A DNA stretch of 64,000 nucleotides from Duncaniella muris (GTDB lineage: Bacteria; Bacteroidota; Bacteroidia; Bacteroidales; Muribaculaceae). The stretch spans positions 19,131 through 83,130 of the forward strand of contig NZ_PUEC01000016.1 of the NCBI RefSeq assembly GCF_003024805.1, in the 5' to 3' direction. A model generated the notes under the pieces. The model searched no databases. It was not told the DNA's origin and saw nothing but the letters and a program-made list of their open reading frames with translations. The stretch's first letter is position 1. The number at the start of each line of letters is the position of its first letter. Positions 1 through 7,757 of this stretch are shown here, piece by piece. Made by a program: the position numbers and the translations under genes.

Positions 1-214
1 GCTTTATGGCATTATAACAACCGGAGGCTGTGAAACGGTCATCTGACAGTGATAGTTCTTTCTGGTTTTGTTTTAGTTCTTCTTTCATGGGTTCCGGATG
101 GATTTCTGATGCAAAGATACACAGAGAAAACGAAGAAAGAGTGCGATAATGCGGGGGAACGTGGCCTTGCCGGGATTTTTTTTGCCAAGAGGCTGTAAAG
201 CTTGCGGTTTTTAT

Positions 215-222
215 TAACTTTG
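215..222 (+). promoter_or_regulatory. Promoter -7 box for the ROK kinase gene
   Basis: TAACTTTG matches the Bacteroidota -7 consensus TAnnTTTG and lies 33 bases before the ATG at 256. No well-spaced TTTG element is visible upstream, so the match is partial. The first 250 bases of the window hold no convincing gene. Confidence 0.5.
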
Positions 223-255
223 TGGATAACAGACAACACCTAATATATATTATAT

Positions 256-1356
256 ATGTATATCCATGACAGCAGAACAGTAGTAACCCTTGACGCCGGC
301 GGCACCAATCTGGTGTTCGGAGCTATGAAAGGGTGCGAGTATATCACAGAACCGATCACTTATCCCTCTAATGCCCATGACCTTGACCTCTGTCTCGACA
401 CTATGGTGAGCGGTTTTCGCGAGGTGATCGACTCGCTTGACGAGAAGCCGGTTGCCATCAGCTTTGCCTTTCCGGGCCCGGCCGACTATCCCAACGGCAT
501 AATCGGTGGTTTTCTGCCGAATTTTCCGTCGTTTCGCGAGGGTGTGGCTCTGGGACCCTTTCTGGAAAATGAATTCGGCATTCCGGTGTTCATCAACAAT
601 GATGGCGACCTGTTTGCCTACGGCGAGGCGCTATGCGGAGCTCTGCCTGATATCAACCGCCGCCTTGCGGAAGCCGGAAGCGGCAAGCGCTACCGCAATC
701 TGCTGGGCTATACCTTCGGCACCGGTTTCGGAGTGGGAATGGTGGTCAACGGGCAGCTTAACCGGGGCGATAACTCCTGCGTGGAGACTTTTTGTCTGCC
801 CCACAAGACCAAAAATGGTATCATAGTCGAGGAGGGGGTGGCCGTCAGAGCCGTGAAGCGTGTATATGCCGAACTGTCAGGCGATCTCGGCCACAGTTTC
901 GAGCCGAAAGATATCTGCGAGATTGCTGATGGCAAGCGGCCCGGCGATGTGGCGGCGGCCCGCAGGGCTTTTGAGGAATTCGGAGAGACTGCGGGCGATG
1001 CGATGGCCATAGCCGCCCAGCTGATCGACGGCATAATAGTGATAGGCGGCGGCATCACGGCAGCCCGTCATCTCATACTGCCTTCGCTGCTGGGAGAGCT
1101 GCGCGCGTCTCTGTCGACGATCGGAGGCGACAGTGTGCGCCGTGTGCAGATGGAGGTGTTCAACCTCGACGATCAGGCTGAGTTCGAAGCTTTTGCAAGA
1201 GGAAACAGCCGCCGTATCCCTGTCAGAGGCACAGACCGGACGGCTGTCTATGACGATATGAAGCGTATAGGTGTGACATTCTCGCGTCTCGGAGCCTCAA
1301 AAGCTATCTCGGCCGGGGCCTATGCCTTTGCTTTGTCGAAGATCGACGGCGAGTGA
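256..1356 (+). CDS. ROK-family sugar kinase
   Basis: Predicted cytoplasmic ATP-dependent hexose kinase of the ROK group, 366 residues. The phosphate-binding DAGGTN motif is at residues 13-18, the NNDGD catalytic segment and GE pair are near 115-125, GTGFGVG follows near 157, and a second glycine-rich strand (IVIGGGI) is near 262. It is longer than the usual 300 or so residues. The Cys-rich zinc motif of most ROK kinases (CxCGxxGCxE) is not present where expected; only an isolated Cys-Val-Glu-Thr-Phe-Cys stretch is seen. It could be a glucokinase, fructokinase or N-acylhexosamine kinase, and the sequence alone does not decide. Pyruvate kinase lies convergent to it across the repeat island. Confidence 0.85.
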   Translation: MYIHDSRTVVTLDAGGTNLVFGAMKGCEYITEPITYPSNAHDLDLCLDTMVSGFREVIDSLDEKPVAISFAFPGPADYPNGIIGGFLPNFPSFREGVALGPFLENEFGIPVFINNDGDLFAYGEALCGALPDINRRLAEAGSGKRYRNLLGYTFGTGFGVGMVVNGQLNRGDNSCVETFCLPHKTKNGIIVEEGVAVRAVKRVYAELSGDLGHSFEPKDICEIADGKRPGDVAAARRAFEEFGETAGDAMAIAAQLIDGIIVIGGGITAARHLILPSLLGELRASLSTIGGDSVRRVQMEVFNLDDQAEFEAFARGNSRRIPVRGTDRTAVYDDMKRIGVTFSRLGASKAISAGAYAFALSKIDGE

Positions 1357-1407
1357 GCTCCCTCTTTGAGGCATCGTCATCTCCCGTCATGTATTGTATT
1401 CATGACG

Positions 1408-1780
1408 GTAAATCGGTGTCCTCGACCGGACACCATCATTGAAAGATCATCGCTATCCCCCCGACACCTGTGTGCTATCGCACGGTGTCGGGGGCTACGA
1501 TTAAATCGGTGTCCTCGACCGGACACCCGCTATCCCATACCCGGTCGGTGGTTCCGGCGCCATTCTGTAGGCACTTGCCGCCCCATACCCGGCCGGGGTC
1601 CGGTGTCATCCACGGGCCTTGCTGCCATTGGCGGACCTTTCATCGTCGCGGTTAGGCTGGTGGCGTCCGGAGGACGCAGATTTACTCATAGCCCGTGACA
1701 CCGCAGCGCAGAGCGCAAAGGTGTCACGGGCTACGTGTATTTCTCCGAAAACAGGTGCCCGGTCAAGGACACCGATTTAC
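1408..1780. repeat. Palindromic repeat island A
   Basis: This 373-base island is bounded by inverted copies of one 27-base motif, GTAAATC followed by GGTGTCC-6-GGACACC, at 1408-1434 (forward) and 1754-1780 (reverse, slightly degenerate). A further forward copy of the palindrome is at 1508-1527. Two hairpins are inside: CCCCGACACC/GGTGTCGGGG at 1459-1493 and CCCGTGACACC/GGTGTCACGGG at 1692-1730, each followed by CTACG. The same parts recur at 39356-39799 in another arrangement. It lies between convergent genes, has no credible coding content and looks like a REP/BIME-type mosaic. Confidence 0.8.
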
Positions 1781-1808
1781 GGTCGTTCAATGCAGGAGGA
1801 TGAAGACT

Positions 1809-3260
1809 TTATGCTTCCTGCCCGGCGGCGCCGTGCTCCATGATGGCCTGTACGGAGTTGATGGCGAGGAAGGTAGCGCCTGTGCCGTTGATCGCCCCGA
1901 GGATGGCGATGCGGTCTTCAGGCGTAAGCAGGCCCTGCTCGATGAAGTCATGAAGAGCCACAAGCGGATAGCGCTGCTGCCGGGTATAGTCTTCGTAGTA
2001 ATATGCCTTGATGCCGTAGGAGATGCTCAGCCAGCGCATGGTGCGGCGGCGATAGCAGATGGCATAGACGGGACACGCGCCGCGGAACGATGCGATGAAC
2101 CGGGCTGTGCGTCCGTGGTAGGCATTGGCAATGATGGCCTTGGTGCCGATCTCGCGCTCGGAGACTACGGCCTGGCGGGCAAGGAATGAGGTGACGTGTT
2201 CGTCGGCGAGCTGCGGAATATTGTCGCTGGTGATGGTGGCGGTCAGAGAAGCCTCCACATCCTGGGCCACACGTGCCATAGTCGACACGGCTTCGACCGG
2301 ATAACGGCCGTTGGCAGTTTCGCCTGAGAGCATGAGGCAGTCGGCGCGCTGATAGACGGCGTTGGCTATGTCGCTGACCTCGGCGCGGGTGGGTCGCGGC
2401 GAGGTGATCATGGAGTGGAGCATCTGGGTGGCCACGATCACAGGATGGTGTGCGGCTATACATTTGGCTATCATCTCGTGCTGGATCACGGGGATGCGTT
2501 CGGCAGCCACTTCGATGCCGAGGTCGCCGCGGGCAATCATGATGCCATAGGAGGCTTCGAGAATGGAGTCGAAGTTGTCGACGCCCTGCTGGTTTTCGAT
2601 CTTGGAGATGATCTTCATGTCGGAGCCGAGGCGGTCGAGCTCGTTCTGGACGGCTTTGACATCATCGGCGCTGCGCACAAACGAGTGGGCCACGAAATCG
2701 ACGCCGAGCTTTGCGGCTGTGGCCAGAGTGGCCTTGTCGCGTTCGGTGAGCGAGGCCAGACGGATGTCGCTGCCGGGAATGTTGACGCTCTTGCGCGAGC
2801 CGAGGTTGCCGTCGTTGAGACAGCGGGCGCGTATGATGCCGGTGGCGGCGTCGATGTCAAGAATGAGGAAGTCGAGCTCGCCGTCGTCGATGAGGAAGTG
2901 CATGCCCGGATGCACGTCATTGGCAATGTCGGCATAGTTCAGGCAGATGCGTCCGGCACTTGTCGGTTCCGAGGTGTGACCGCAGAATTCCACTTCCATT
3001 CCTTCGCGGAAAGCAATCTTGTCGTTTGGCTCGGAGTTGACTGTAGTGCGTATTTCCGGCCCCTTGGTGTCGATGATGATGCCGATACGGGGTGAGACAG
3101 CCCGGCAGTTTTCCACTATCTGTGCCATTCCTTCGGCTCCGAGATGGGCCGAATTCATGCGTACCACGTTCATGCCTGCTTCGAAAAGACTGCGGATAAA
3201 ATCCACATCGCAGCGGCGGTCGGAAATCGTCGTGATTATTTTAGTGCTCTTTTTTAGCAT
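1809..3260 (-). CDS. pyk: Pyruvate kinase
   Basis: Converts phosphoenolpyruvate and ADP to pyruvate and ATP, the last step of glycolysis, in the cytoplasm. At 483 residues it has normal length. Visible signatures are an N-terminal KIITTISD strand, MDTKGPEIRT-like segment at 64-72, the catalytic-lysine region KIENQQG near 220, and the metal/phosphate loop ARGDLGIE near 243-250, followed by the MLSGETANG segment. The alpha/beta regulatory C-terminal domain is present. The loop usually written NFSHG is replaced by MNSAHL, which I recall as usual in Bacteroidales homologues. It is monocistronic and convergent with the ROK kinase gene. Confidence 0.95.
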   Translation of the reverse strand: MLKKSTKIITTISDRRCDVDFIRSLFEAGMNVVRMNSAHLGAEGMAQIVENCRAVSPRIGIIIDTKGPEIRTTVNSEPNDKIAFREGMEVEFCGHTSEPTSAGRICLNYADIANDVHPGMHFLIDDGELDFLILDIDAATGIIRARCLNDGNLGSRKSVNIPGSDIRLASLTERDKATLATAAKLGVDFVAHSFVRSADDVKAVQNELDRLGSDMKIISKIENQQGVDNFDSILEASYGIMIARGDLGIEVAAERIPVIQHEMIAKCIAAHHPVIVATQMLHSMITSPRPTRAEVSDIANAVYQRADCLMLSGETANGRYPVEAVSTMARVAQDVEASLTATITSDNIPQLADEHVTSFLARQAVVSEREIGTKAIIANAYHGRTARFIASFRGACPVYAICYRRRTMRWLSISYGIKAYYYEDYTRQQRYPLVALHDFIEQGLLTPEDRIAILGAINGTGATFLAINSVQAIMEHGAAGQEA

Positions 3261-3393
3261 GTGCCTATTACTTATGATTTATGTGAAATGACTGAATGAC
3301 AGACCGGTCATCATAACCTCCTTTTTCTCGGCCCGGATGACTCGGCCGCACAGGCCTGACGGTATGAAAATCCTGCCTTGTGCAAATTTTTTG

Positions 3394-3401
3394 CAAAATT
3401 A
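3394..3401 (-). promoter_or_regulatory. Promoter -7 box for pyk
   Basis: On the minus strand this reads TAATTTTG, a full TAnnTTTG match, about 130 bases before the pyk start. No TTTG element at ideal distance was found. The rest of 3402-3700 holds no gene. A plus-strand TAATTTTG at 3613-3620 faces no coding region. Confidence 0.5.
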
Positions 3402-3710
3402 CTCAAATCTATCGGTTAAGCCATGAAACCGTTAAAAATATTTTGCATTCCGAGGCCTGACAAGTCATGTGCGAGTCCTGCCGGTTTCCGGATTCCGTCC
3501 GTCCAATACCTTACATGAAAAGATGAGGAATGGGCGTAATTTTATATAATATTAACTAAAAACGCCACCCTTCTCACAAGAGCATGTGAAAAGTCTATTG
3601 TATTAAAATACATAATTTTGCAGCAATATCGGCTATGATCTCTTAGAGGGCGTTTCATAACACCTCTCTGACGCCTCTTGTTTCAAGTGTGTTTGATAAA
3701 GTTGAAAAAG

Positions 3711-3759
3711 AGACTGCCGTGTCCGCTCTCCTTTTATAGAGAGTGATGGACGGTAGTCT
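3711..3759 (-). terminator. Terminator after the DUF3127 gene
   Basis: Arms AGACTGCCGT-GTCC and GGACGGTAGTCT pair across a loop that itself contains CTCTC/GAGAG. An A-rich tract (GAAAAAG) lies on the left, so the minus-strand transcript would end in U residues. It sits about 50 bases past the DUF3127 stop codon. Confidence 0.7.
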
Positions 3760-3810
3760 CCTTCTGATGAGTTATGATTGACGGTATATATCTGTGAGCG
3801 ATATGTCGGC

Positions 3811-4227
3811 TTAGAAAGGCAGGTCGTCAGTAGCCGAGGGAGTGAGGTCTGGAGCCGGGGGAGCGGGAACTGCGGCGGGAGCTGCATAGCCCTGAGGCAT
3901 CTGCTGGGCGGGACCGTAGGCTGCGGGAGCGCCATAGGCTGCAGGAGCGGCTGCTGCGGCAGTGGCATCCTCGGCTTTCCATGCGCGGACTTCTACGAAC
4001 CAGCGGCCGTTATATTCGCGGCTGTCGATGTCAAAGCTGATTTTCACAAGCTGTCCGACCTGTAGAGGATACTGGTCCACACGGTCACCGAAGAAGTTGA
4101 AGAAGACTTTACGGGGGTAGGTTTCCTGTGTCTCAAGCACATATTCGCGTTTCTTCCAGGGGTTTCCTTTTTGAGATGTGCCTCCTACTTCGGGGAGAGC
4201 GACGATGATTTTTCCTGTAACTTCCAT
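3811..4227 (-). CDS. DUF3127 protein with SSB-like C-terminal tip
   Basis: A 138-residue cytoplasmic protein. Residues 1-85 form a compact beta-rich domain that I recognise as DUF3127, a Bacteroidota family related to OB-fold single-strand binders. Residues 88-125 are an Ala/Pro/Gly/Gln-rich flexible linker. The chain ends in DDLPF, nearly identical to the acidic DDIPF tip by which SSB recruits repair and replication proteins. Layout and length therefore mimic SSB. Binding of single-stranded DNA is inference. The gene is monocistronic, with its own promoter and terminator. The next upstream minus-strand genes are the restriction-modification pair, about 200 bases away. Confidence 0.8.
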   Translation of the reverse strand: MEVTGKIIVALPEVGGTSQKGNPWKKREYVLETQETYPRKVFFNFFGDRVDQYPLQVGQLVKISFDIDSREYNGRWFVEVRAWKAEDATAAAAAPAAYGAPAAYGPAQQMPQGYAAPAAVPAPPAPDLTPSATDDLPF

Positions 4228-4287
4228 ATTGTGTTTAGAATTTTTCGGGGTGGATTGATGCGGCCGGCCATAGGGGCAGACCGACTA

Positions 4288-4319
4288 CAAAAGTAATCAA
4301 TTTCCCCCAACCTGCCAAA
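4288..4319 (-). promoter_or_regulatory. Promoter for the DUF3127 gene
   Basis: On the minus strand, TTTG (4316-4319) and TACTTTTG (4288-4295) are separated by 20 bases. Both boxes match the Bacteroidota consensus, and transcription would begin about 55 bases before the start codon. Confidence 0.65.
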
Positions 4320-4428
4320 TCCCCGCCTCCTCCATTCCCAAAAACTTTTCAACACACTTTTCAACACTCCTCATGGGCAGCCCGTGTCAAAAGGGGAAAT
4401 GTCGCGGAAGCAAGCGCTCAAAGTGTGC

Positions 4429-5964
4429 CTATGGTTTTTCCCAGACGGTGATGCTTTTGCGCAGAGCCACACGGCCATACTTTTTCATCTGCTGGCTGCT
4501 GTTGCCTTTCTGCTGGCGGAGCACATATATTTTGACCGGACGGAAACCGATCTGCTCGGCTATGGCTGTTGAAATGAAATCTACCGGAATCACTTCTCCT
4601 GCATAGCGCACATTGTCATTGACAAAAGCTACTTTCGCACTATGGCGACAGGTGCGAAACAGTTCAAAAAACAGAAATGTCAACTCAGTGAAATATCCTT
4701 CGACCATAGGGATTACTCCTTTGTTGTTGATCTCTCCGTTGGCCATTCTCAGTTTCAAGGCTTCTATGACCTCTTTTAAAGGTTCGCATGACTGGAGTAT
4801 TCCGCATATCCGCTCAAAGTCGGCAGCCCGACCAATGGATGTATAGAAGTCACGCAGATGGCTGACTTTTGATTTGTTTTCGACCGTACATGACAGCAGG
4901 TCCTGACGCAGTTGCCTGATTCTGGTGTCAGAAACGCCAAGGTAAGCAAGTTCGAGCGCATATGTGCGGGTATAGTCGTAGCGGTTGCAGTATGGCGGTG
5001 ATGTGATCACGGCATCAATACTTTCAGAGGCCCTCAGCGGGAGTTTGTATAAAACACTTCCTTCATGGAAATCACAGCTGCATCCTTTGCGGCGTGGCAT
5101 CGTGTTGCGGATCAACTCAATGTCAGCTATGAACTGGTTGAGTTCGGAGATGATTGCATTTCTGAACGAGGGTATGTCACCTTTGTTGAGCTTTACGACC
5201 ATAGGGCGCCTGCCGGTTTCCTCGCGTTTCTGTATTGCGCGGATTATTTTGGGCGAGCGGATGTCCCAGCGCAGATATTGACCGTCTTTGGCCGAGTAGC
5301 TAATCCGCTCCAGAATGTTTATTGCACACAGCCGGAAGAGGGTCTTGCAGTTGTCTGAAAAGTCTGATGAGGCAATCAGTTCTGTGAAGTAATTCAGTTC
5401 GATAGCGTTTTGTTTGGGATAGCCGTCTTCTGTGATGGTGATATATGGAGTTTCCTGACGGTAGTTTCCGGGCAATTCCCGGCTTGCTATAAATTCAATA
5501 AGCTGATGAAGCTCGGCTATGTTATAGTCATGGACCGCGCTTTTTGCTTTTATGGCGATGGCTGACATCGGCAGGATGTCATAACCGATGCTGTTGATGT
5601 TCTCTGCTGACGCTACCAGAGCGGTGGTGCCGGATCCCATGAAGGGGTCGAGTATCGTGTCGTCAGGCTGGAGTTTGAATTCGCTGATGAGATTTCTGAC
5701 AAGTTCGGCTGAAAAACCTTCTTTGTATTTCAGCCAACTGTGGATGCTGTCGTTCTTGCTCAGCTGGAAACTGACGCTTTTGCGGTCGAATCGGTCGGTT
5801 ATATCGGCAAGCGGCCAATATTTTTCTTCCAGACGGAGTCGTTCTGAGTCAGAAGCGAAGCCTTCGGCTGAAAATGACGAGAGTTTCCATCGGTTGTCAG
5901 TATCCGTTGCAGTATATTCAGGGAATAGGCTTGAAATCATGTCGGTCAAAGGCTTAGTGTCCAT
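4429..5964 (-). CDS. DNA methyltransferase of a type II R-M system
   Basis: A 511-residue AdoMet-dependent DNA methyltransferase predicted to protect the host from the adjacent AvaI/BsoBI-like endonuclease. The AdoMet-binding motif DPFMGSGTT is at residues 106-114. The catalytic motif SPPY is at 322-325 and is typical of N4-cytosine and some N6-adenine enzymes. About 210 residues between them could hold the target-recognition region. The motif order is I then IV. N4-cytosine methylation within a CYCGRG-type site is inferred from SPPY and the partner enzyme. The start overlaps the end of the endonuclease gene by 19 bases, which implies translational coupling with R upstream of M. Confidence 0.9.
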   Translation of the reverse strand: MDTKPLTDMISSLFPEYTATDTDNRWKLSSFSAEGFASDSERLRLEEKYWPLADITDRFDRKSVSFQLSKNDSIHSWLKYKEGFSAELVRNLISEFKLQPDDTILDPFMGSGTTALVASAENINSIGYDILPMSAIAIKAKSAVHDYNIAELHQLIEFIASRELPGNYRQETPYITITEDGYPKQNAIELNYFTELIASSDFSDNCKTLFRLCAINILERISYSAKDGQYLRWDIRSPKIIRAIQKREETGRRPMVVKLNKGDIPSFRNAIISELNQFIADIELIRNTMPRRKGCSCDFHEGSVLYKLPLRASESIDAVITSPPYCNRYDYTRTYALELAYLGVSDTRIRQLRQDLLSCTVENKSKVSHLRDFYTSIGRAADFERICGILQSCEPLKEVIEALKLRMANGEINNKGVIPMVEGYFTELTFLFFELFRTCRHSAKVAFVNDNVRYAGEVIPVDFISTAIAEQIGFRPVKIYVLRQQKGNSSQQMKKYGRVALRKSITVWEKP

Positions 5965-6902
5965 GCGCAGTAAGATGTCAGTTGGCCGTCATCTGTGAGA
6001 TTTGCGGCAAAACTTAAGGTTGAATCCGAGAGCTGATCCCAGATCTCGGTAGCCATTTTTGCTTCGATGGCGGCTGCTATGAATGATGTGCACACCGGAG
6101 TCGGTCTGAATGCAGATCTGATGCGGGCAAGTGCGGAGTTGCCGGTTTTCCAGTGTTCATCGGCTCCGGCCGGGTCTATGCCGCCTTTGAGTTCTCCGAA
6201 CATCAGGGCTTTTTGTGGATGATTCACAATGCGTCCAAAATCAAAACTTAGGCAGTCGCCATCGAAAAGGCAGATGTCTACATTGTTGTTGACCAATGGT
6301 ATTTTTGTATTGAAAAACAAGAGGCGGTTCTTGCCATCGTGGCTCCACTGGATGGCGGCGATTTCAGATGCTGCTGTAAAGTCGGCTTCGTAGCTGCCGC
6401 TTGTCCATCCGTTGTTTTTCTTTTGCTGTTTTGACAGCACGTAATATGGGATTTCCCGGATAGCCAGTAATGAAAGCAGTTTCCTGACGAGTTTCATCTG
6501 AGCGAGTTCACCGACATAGTTCCTCATGGATCCGCCGAGTGAATCACCTTTGATCAGCAGAAAGCGATATGTAAGTTCTTCTGCAAATTCATCGCCTGCG
6601 GGTTCAAGGAAATTCTTTATCAGAGCGCGTATTGCTTCGGTCTTGTCTGCTTCAGTGAAATATTTGAAGGCTTTGTCAGAAAGTCCGGACGCTGTAAGAA
6701 GAGCCGGGCGGATGGCATCGATGCCGAGCAGAGCCTGCGGATTTTCTGCTGCCAGGGCATATGCGCGTAGAGTCCTGGCCTGTTCGATGTACGGGCGGCC
6801 TTTTTTATTCTTTGCAAGAGCGGCCTCTATGAAGCCGCTGCGGGTCTGGGTGCGGGAGGTGATCAGTTCTTGGGCTGATCTGATGATCAATAGTGGATTC
6901 AT
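5946..6902 (-). CDS. AvaI/BsoBI-family type II restriction endonuclease
   Basis: A 318-residue endonuclease with the features I recall of the AvaI/BsoBI family: N-terminal SRTQTRSGFIEAAL, the LLTASGLSDKA segment, and KGDSLGGSMRNYVG near 118-131. The PD-(D/E)xK residues are D209, E237 and K239 (in ELK), with H250 eleven residues later. The published BsoBI active site is D212, E240, K242 and H253, so all four are offset by exactly three. Members cut C^YCGRG, so the same or a related specificity is likely. The gene overlaps the methyltransferase start. A promoter lies directly against the start codon, so the message is probably nearly leaderless. Confidence 0.9.
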   Translation of the reverse strand: MNPLLIIRSAQELITSRTQTRSGFIEAALAKNKKGRPYIEQARTLRAYALAAENPQALLGIDAIRPALLTASGLSDKAFKYFTEADKTEAIRALIKNFLEPAGDEFAEELTYRFLLIKGDSLGGSMRNYVGELAQMKLVRKLLSLLAIREIPYYVLSKQQKKNNGWTSGSYEADFTAASEIAAIQWSHDGKNRLLFFNTKIPLVNNNVDICLFDGDCLSFDFGRIVNHPQKALMFGELKGGIDPAGADEHWKTGNSALARIRSAFRPTPVCTSFIAAAIEAKMATEIWDQLSDSTLSFAANLTDDGQLTSYCAWTLSL

Positions 6903-6909
6903 GGGATTA

Positions 6910-6940
6910 CAAAGATACTTATTTTTCCGTTATGACGCAA
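6910..6940 (-). promoter_or_regulatory. Promoter abutting the endonuclease start codon
   Basis: On the minus strand TTG (6938-6940), 20 bases, then TATCTTTG (6910-6917). The start codon is at 6900-6902, so transcription would begin within a few bases of it. It probably drives both the endonuclease and methyltransferase genes. Confidence 0.6.
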
Positions 6941-7033
6941 CCGAGGCCTCCGCTGTGTGGGCGGGGCCTCGGTGATATTGTAGGGTGGAGGAGGGGCTGA
7001 TTCTGTCAGCGGCATGAGGCGCGCTTCATGCCA

Positions 7034-7588
7034 TCAGCGGCGTTCGACGGGTTTCATGTCGTAGGAGAGCATCGCGAGAGTGAAACCCCAGTAGATGAAG
7101 GCGAGCGATGTGAGGAAGCTTGTCATTGCCATGTCCTGTACCCAGCCTGCTTCAATGAAGAAGAAGCCGATGAGCATCAGCAGTATGCCGTTGATGAGCT
7201 GAAGCCACCAGTAGCGGCGTCCGCTCTGGTTGACTGCGCTGCAAAGGGCGCTGATGCCCCAGAAGATGAAGATGAAGGCAATGAAGTAGGGGAATACTGC
7301 TTCGGAGAGTACGATGCTGCGGACCATGAGGAAGCCGATGAACATGTCGATGATGCCTCCGGCAAGCCACCATCCCCAGCCTCTGCCGCGGTCAGGTCCG
7401 GAGGAGACGAGGAGCTGGACAATGCCCACAAGGATGAGCAGCCATCCGAAGATCTGGGATGCTACGGCGTAGCCGGCTACGGGCCAGAACCAGTAAGCGA
7501 AACCGCAGATGACCATTAGGATTCCCGCTGCGAGGATCACCCACCAATAGCGGGTCTGTCCCCAGAATTTTTCAATTAGCGTTTTCAT
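7034..7588 (-). CDS. HdeD-family (DUF308) membrane protein
   Basis: A 184-residue inner-membrane protein with six hydrophobic helices, beginning near residues 15, 40, 72, 97, 127 and 152. Repeated short GI(L/I)-type motifs in alternating helices are typical of DUF308/HdeD. In enteric bacteria HdeD is linked to acid resistance, but in Bacteroidales the role is not established. Aromatic residues are frequent at helix ends (RYWW occurs twice). It appears monocistronic. The 170 bases up to the next minus-strand gene upstream are AT-rich and show no clear feature. Confidence 0.8.
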   Translation of the reverse strand: MKTLIEKFWGQTRYWWVILAAGILMVICGFAYWFWPVAGYAVASQIFGWLLILVGIVQLLVSSGPDRGRGWGWWLAGGIIDMFIGFLMVRSIVLSEAVFPYFIAFIFIFWGISALCSAVNQSGRRYWWLQLINGILLMLIGFFFIEAGWVQDMAMTSFLTSLAFIYWGFTLAMLSYDMKPVERR

Positions 7589-7757
7589 AACGTCTTGTGT
7601 TTTTTGTTAATAGTTGAAATTGATTTTGCGATATAGTTTGTGTGTTTGCTTCATAGAAGTGATTGCGCTGAATCGGAAGTGAGGAACAGCAGGATCACTC
7701 GCTGTAATGTAATAACGCGCGGCGTTTTGAATTTGTTGAGAAAAAGTGCTTAAGGAC

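Noticed and set aside
39..239. 66-residue open frame at the left edge, minus strand
   Set aside because: Low-complexity, unusual composition, no homology I recognise, and it overlaps the ROK promoter.
1366..2189. Several open frames over the repeat island and pyk 3' end
   Set aside because: They run through the palindromic repeats and antisense to pyk, with biased codons and no domain.
3613..3700. Plus-strand promoter-like TAATTTTG with a possible small RNA
   Set aside because: No -33 element, no downstream terminator with a T run, and no coding region.
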